From positions 1-64,000 of the forward strand of contig JADQBM010000010.1 in assembly GCA_016278615.1 (NCBI GenBank): a stretch of DNA of 64,000 bases. Direction: 5' to 3'. A program made the position numbers and the translations under genes. The notes under the pieces were generated by a model. That model was not told where the DNA came from, did not search any database, and was given only the letters and a program-made list of their open reading frames with translations. The stretch is from Clostridia bacterium (GTDB taxonomy: Bacteria > Bacillota > Clostridia > Peptostreptococcales > JAAYPU01). The stretch's first letter is position 1; every line of letters starts with the position of its first letter. Of the stretch, positions 61,823 to 64,000 are shown one piece after another.

Positions 61823-63196
61823 CTATCTTTTATCTATTGGTACATATTCTCGCCTTGGAGCAATACTTTTATAGGCTGGTCGAATAATCTTCCCTTTATT
61901 GACAATCTCTTCTATACGATGGGCACTCCATCCTACAATTCGAGCAATTCCAAATATAGGTGTAAATAATTCCATGGGAATATCCAACATATTATAAACA
62001 AATCCAGAATAAAAGTCTACATTAATACTAACGCCTTTATACATTGTTCTGGATTGAGAAATGACCTCAGGTGCTAATTTTTCAACCTTCGCATATAAAT
62101 TAAACTCTTCACTCTTCCCTTTTGCTTCAGATAGCTTTTCAACATAATCTTTAAATATGACTGCTCTTGGGTCTGATATGGAATAAACCGCATGTCCAAC
62201 GCCATAGATTAATCCAGACTGATCAAAGGCCTCCTTGTTAAGTATTTTATCAAGATAACGGCTAATTTCTTCATCATCTTTCCAATCCTTGACCTGAGTT
62301 TTTATCTCTTCAAACATCTGAACAACTTTAATGTTTGCACCTCCATGACGAGGCCCTTTGAGGCATCCTAATGCTGCTGCCATAACAGAATAGGTATCTG
62401 TTCCTGAAGATGTGGCCACATGAGTGACAAAGGATGAATTGTTTCCACCTCCATGCTCAGCATGGAGTACCAATGCTAAATCCAATAAAGTTGCTTCTAT
62501 CTTCGAAAAGGAACTATCAGGTCTTAGCATATGTAAAAAATTTTCAGCAGTGCCTAAATCAGGTCTTGGACTGTGAATGATTAAACTTTGATTTTCATAA
62601 TAGTGTTTAAATGTCTGATACCCATATACAGCAAGCATTGAAAAATATGCAATCATCTGAATACATTGTCTTAAAACATTTCTAATAGATGTATCATCTG
62701 CATGTTCATCATGAGAGTACAATGTCAATACACTTCTGGAAATGACATTCATCAAATCTTTGCTGGGAACATTCATAATCATATCTCTTACAAATTCCTC
62801 AGGAAGGGTTCTATACATGCTAAGCAAGTCATTAAATGCATTAAGTTCCTCACCATTGGGTAATCTTCCGAATAGTAACAAATAGCATGTTTCCTCAAAT
62901 CCAAATCTGTCTTCGCTAACAAAGCCATCTACAATATCAACAATATCAATGCCTCGATACATAAGTCGCCCGGGTGCAGGTATTATTTCATTTTCATCAA
63001 TGATATAAGAATGAACTTCCCCAATCTCTGTTAATCCTGCTAATACGCCTCTTCCACTAATATCTCGCAGACCTCTTTTTACCTCATATTTATTATAAAA
63101 CTCTGGGTTAATAAAACTACATTTTTCAGTTAAAGTGCTTAGGGTATCTAATGTTTGATCTTCAAATCGTCTTAAATATTTCTCATCTTTCTTCAT
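61823..63196 (-). CDS. gltA: Citrate synthase
   Basis: Condenses oxaloacetate and acetyl-CoA to citrate. Catalytic His in LVLHAEHGGGNNSSFVTHVA and in YGVGHAVYSISDPRA, and the Asp region NVDFYSGFVYNMLDIP are present. PAPGRLMYRGIDIVDIV opens the large domain. The mature product is about 457 aa, with a charged N-terminal 50 residues, longer than the 370-aa Bacillus enzyme. ATG 63196 behind aaggagg is preferred to the GTG-start region upstream. It is preceded by a MITE-like element. No other TCA genes adjoin. Confidence 0.94.
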   Translation of the reverse strand: MKKDEKYLRRFEDQTLDTLSTLTEKCSFINPEFYNKYEVKRGLRDISGRGVLAGLTEIGEVHSYIIDENEIIPAPGRLMYRGIDIVDIVDGFVSEDRFGFEETCYLLLFGRLPNGEELNAFNDLLSMYRTLPEEFVRDMIMNVPSKDLMNVISRSVLTLYSHDEHADDTSIRNVLRQCIQMIAYFSMLAVYGYQTFKHYYENQSLIIHSPRPDLGTAENFLHMLRPDSSFSKIEATLLDLALVLHAEHGGGNNSSFVTHVATSSGTDTYSVMAAALGCLKGPRHGGANIKVVQMFEEIKTQVKDWKDDEEISRYLDKILNKEAFDQSGLIYGVGHAVYSISDPRAVIFKDYVEKLSEAKGKSEEFNLYAKVEKLAPEVISQSRTMYKGVSINVDFYSGFVYNMLDIPMELFTPIFGIARIVGWSAHRIEEIVNKGKIIRPAYKSIAPRREYVPIDKR

Positions 63197-63219
63197 GTTT
63201 ACCTCCTTCACCATTCCTT

Positions 63220-63382
63220 AGTACAGCGTTCTCTAAATACCTACGCATTCCTATGGTCTCTTTTACGATTATACTGCGTCAAAGAAACTTGACGTAGAGC
63301 CTACTACGCCTGCGTTTCTTTTTCTTGCCTAATCAAAAAACAACCTCATAGTAGTACCCAGTTATTTAGAGAACGATGTACT
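63220..63382. mobile_element. MITE-like element upstream of citrate synthase
   Basis: 20-bp terminal inverted repeats, agtacagcgttctctaaata and tatttagagaacgatgtact (one mismatch), bound 163 bases without an ORF. Internal palindromes: cgtcaaagaaacttgacg and aaagaaac/gtttcttt. It lies 24 bases upstream of the citrate synthase start codon, inside the leader. Confidence 0.8.
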
Positions 63383-63446
63383 AGCACATAAAAAACAGAA
63401 TATTAGGAATGACTACCATTGTCCATTTTAAAGTTAGTTGACAAAT

Positions 63447-63455
63447 ATTATATCA
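63447..63455 (-). promoter_or_regulatory. Extended -10 element, possible citrate synthase promoter
   Basis: TGATATAAT on the minus strand, upstream of the MITE-like element. If used, the MITE is transcribed as part of the citrate synthase leader. Confidence 0.45.
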
Positions 63456-63524
63456 CAAACCATCTGCCATATGTTAATTATTTTATAGCTATTTACATTG
63501 TTCTAAATAGCTATAATTAAATGT

Positions 63525-63559
63525 TTAAGAGGGTACAGTTTTAAACTGTACCCTCTTAA
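63525..63559. terminator. Perfect bidirectional hairpin
   Basis: ttaagagggtacagttt and aaactgtaccctcttaa form a 17-bp palindromic stem. It terminates the leftward transcript of the small gene at 63.6-63.8 kb. Confidence 0.82.
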
Positions 63560-63593
63560 CATTACGCTCTATTTAAGTTAAAAAAAGCATTAT

Positions 63594-63805
63594 TTAATAA
63601 TCGTGCTTTAAAAGTAATAATTGTTTAACATCGTCTAATACCTGTTTTTCATCTACGCAAATCATTAAGCACAAGGTCCCATTAAATGGTTTGGTTGATT
63701 TAATTGAAGGATTTCCCATAAAGTATAACCGCCAGGATTTATATAATCTTCTATTTCACTAAATGAAGGCAAATGCATGGGATTCATAATTAAATCATGG
63801 CTCAT
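63594..63805 (-). pseudogene. Small gene, possibly frameshifted
   Basis: ATG 63805 behind aggagaac opens a 46-aa frame (MSHDLIMNPMHLPSFSEIED, then YINPGGYTLWEILQLNQ) that stops at 63665. The +1-shifted frame then reads KPFNGTLCLMICVDEKQVLD and VKQLLLLKHDY to a stop at 63594, which looks more protein-like than random sequence. So either a 46-aa protein or a frameshifted gene of about 70 aa. No family recognised. Confidence 0.5.
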
Positions 63806-63820
63806 ATTTAAAGTTCTCCT

Positions 63821-64000
63821 CTATTTAACAGGGAATACAATCTTAGTCAACAATTCATTTTCTGACACTTCAGCAGGATTGTTGTAATAATATTCATAAC
63901 TTACGCCTGTGGGTTCATAACCATTTTCATTTATCCACTGTACCATTGCATTATAAGGCGCTTCCATATCTTTATAGGGTCCTTTATACATACAGGATAC
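63821..64000 (-). CDS. GyrI-like/AraC effector-binding domain protein (partial)
   Basis: Only the C-terminal 59 codons lie in the window; the gene continues past 64000. The sequence MYKGPYKDMEAPYNAMVQWI, NENGYEPTGVSYEYYYNNP and ENELLTKIVFPVK is the end of a GyrI-like small-molecule-binding domain (AraC_E_bind fold). Stop TAG at 63821, 16 bases before the small gene downstream. Whether a helix-turn-helix precedes it cannot be seen. Confidence 0.8.
   Translation of the reverse strand, partial: VSCMYKGPYKDMEAPYNAMVQWINENGYEPTGVSYEYYYNNPAEVSENELLTKIVFPVK

Overview
The window looks like a chromosome segment of a low-GC, endospore-forming anaerobic member of the Clostridia. Supporting genes are two or three small acid-soluble spore proteins, a LysM-GH18 cortex-lytic-type enzyme, pyruvate formate-lyase, rubrerythrin and rubredoxin-type oxygen defence, and many two-component-free signalling proteins. 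I cannot name the genus. Genes are densely packed in short operons on both strands, but many intergenic gaps hold repeats.

Layout. 1-6.1 kb: nucleoside salvage (udk, deoD), a radical SAM protein, and a GntR-ATPase-permease ABC operon. 6.1-16.4 kb: signalling and wall genes: a chemoreceptor, a PAS-GGDEF-EAL-hemerythrin protein, tRNA-Ser(CGA), a SleL-like enzyme, a PAS-GAF-GGDEF cyclase and a second GH18 protein. 16.6-20.2 kb: a decayed accessory stretch with a 43-aa Cys-rich peptide, a compact type I toxin-antitoxin locus, an IS1182-type transposase remnant, an SLH protein and a broken paralogous fragment. 20.2-24.2 kb: a radical SAM SplB-like gene broken by an 84-bp hairpin element, then Ku, ATP-dependent ligase and LigD-type polymerase as three separate overlapping genes (NHEJ). 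24.4-30.6 kb: an unknown conserved gene, an HD-GYP plus DUF5317 operon, an M29 aminopeptidase, and dinB behind an SOS box. 30.6-36.3 kb: a methyltransferase, a flavodoxin-like reductase, pflBA under a ZTP (pfl) riboswitch, and a cation diffusion facilitator under a probable NiCo riboswitch. 36.4-44.3 kb: a carboxylate and amino-acid block with a DUF485 plus acetate-type symporter, a metallophosphoesterase, a Cache-PAS-DUF294 sensor, a SatP-like transporter and threonine dehydratase. 44.5-48.9 kb: small proteins, a VOC protein, an ABC-F protein and SASPs, embedded in hexanucleotide arrays. 48.9-61.3 kb: an IMP dehydrogenase that resembles the Tritrichomonas enzyme, rubrerythrin and rubredoxin genes, CvfB, cysK, the livKHMGF transporter, a class V aminotransferase and a truncated YjdF. 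61.5-64 kb: citrate synthase behind a MITE-like element, a small possibly frameshifted gene, and the cut-off end of a GyrI-like protein.

Functional themes. Carbon and energy genes (pflBA, acetate-type symporters, citrate synthase, threonine dehydratase, liv) fit an amino-acid or organic-acid fermenter. DNA repair genes (Ku/ligase/polymerase, dinB, an SplB-like pseudogene) fit spore DNA maintenance. At least three c-di-GMP proteins and a chemoreceptor indicate behavioural regulation.

The least ordinary content is non-coding. A family of intergenic elements shares a CAAAAYC-CCTTCA core hairpin but carries unrelated simple-repeat arms. Hexamer arrays (TAAGTG-like) recur at several loci. An 84-bp hairpin element shows compensatory changes and has interrupted a gene. 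A GGGGACA palindrome family is present in three copies. The type I toxin locus has 5'/3' long-distance complementarity starting at the predicted transcription start. All calls come from reading the sequence; no database search was run.
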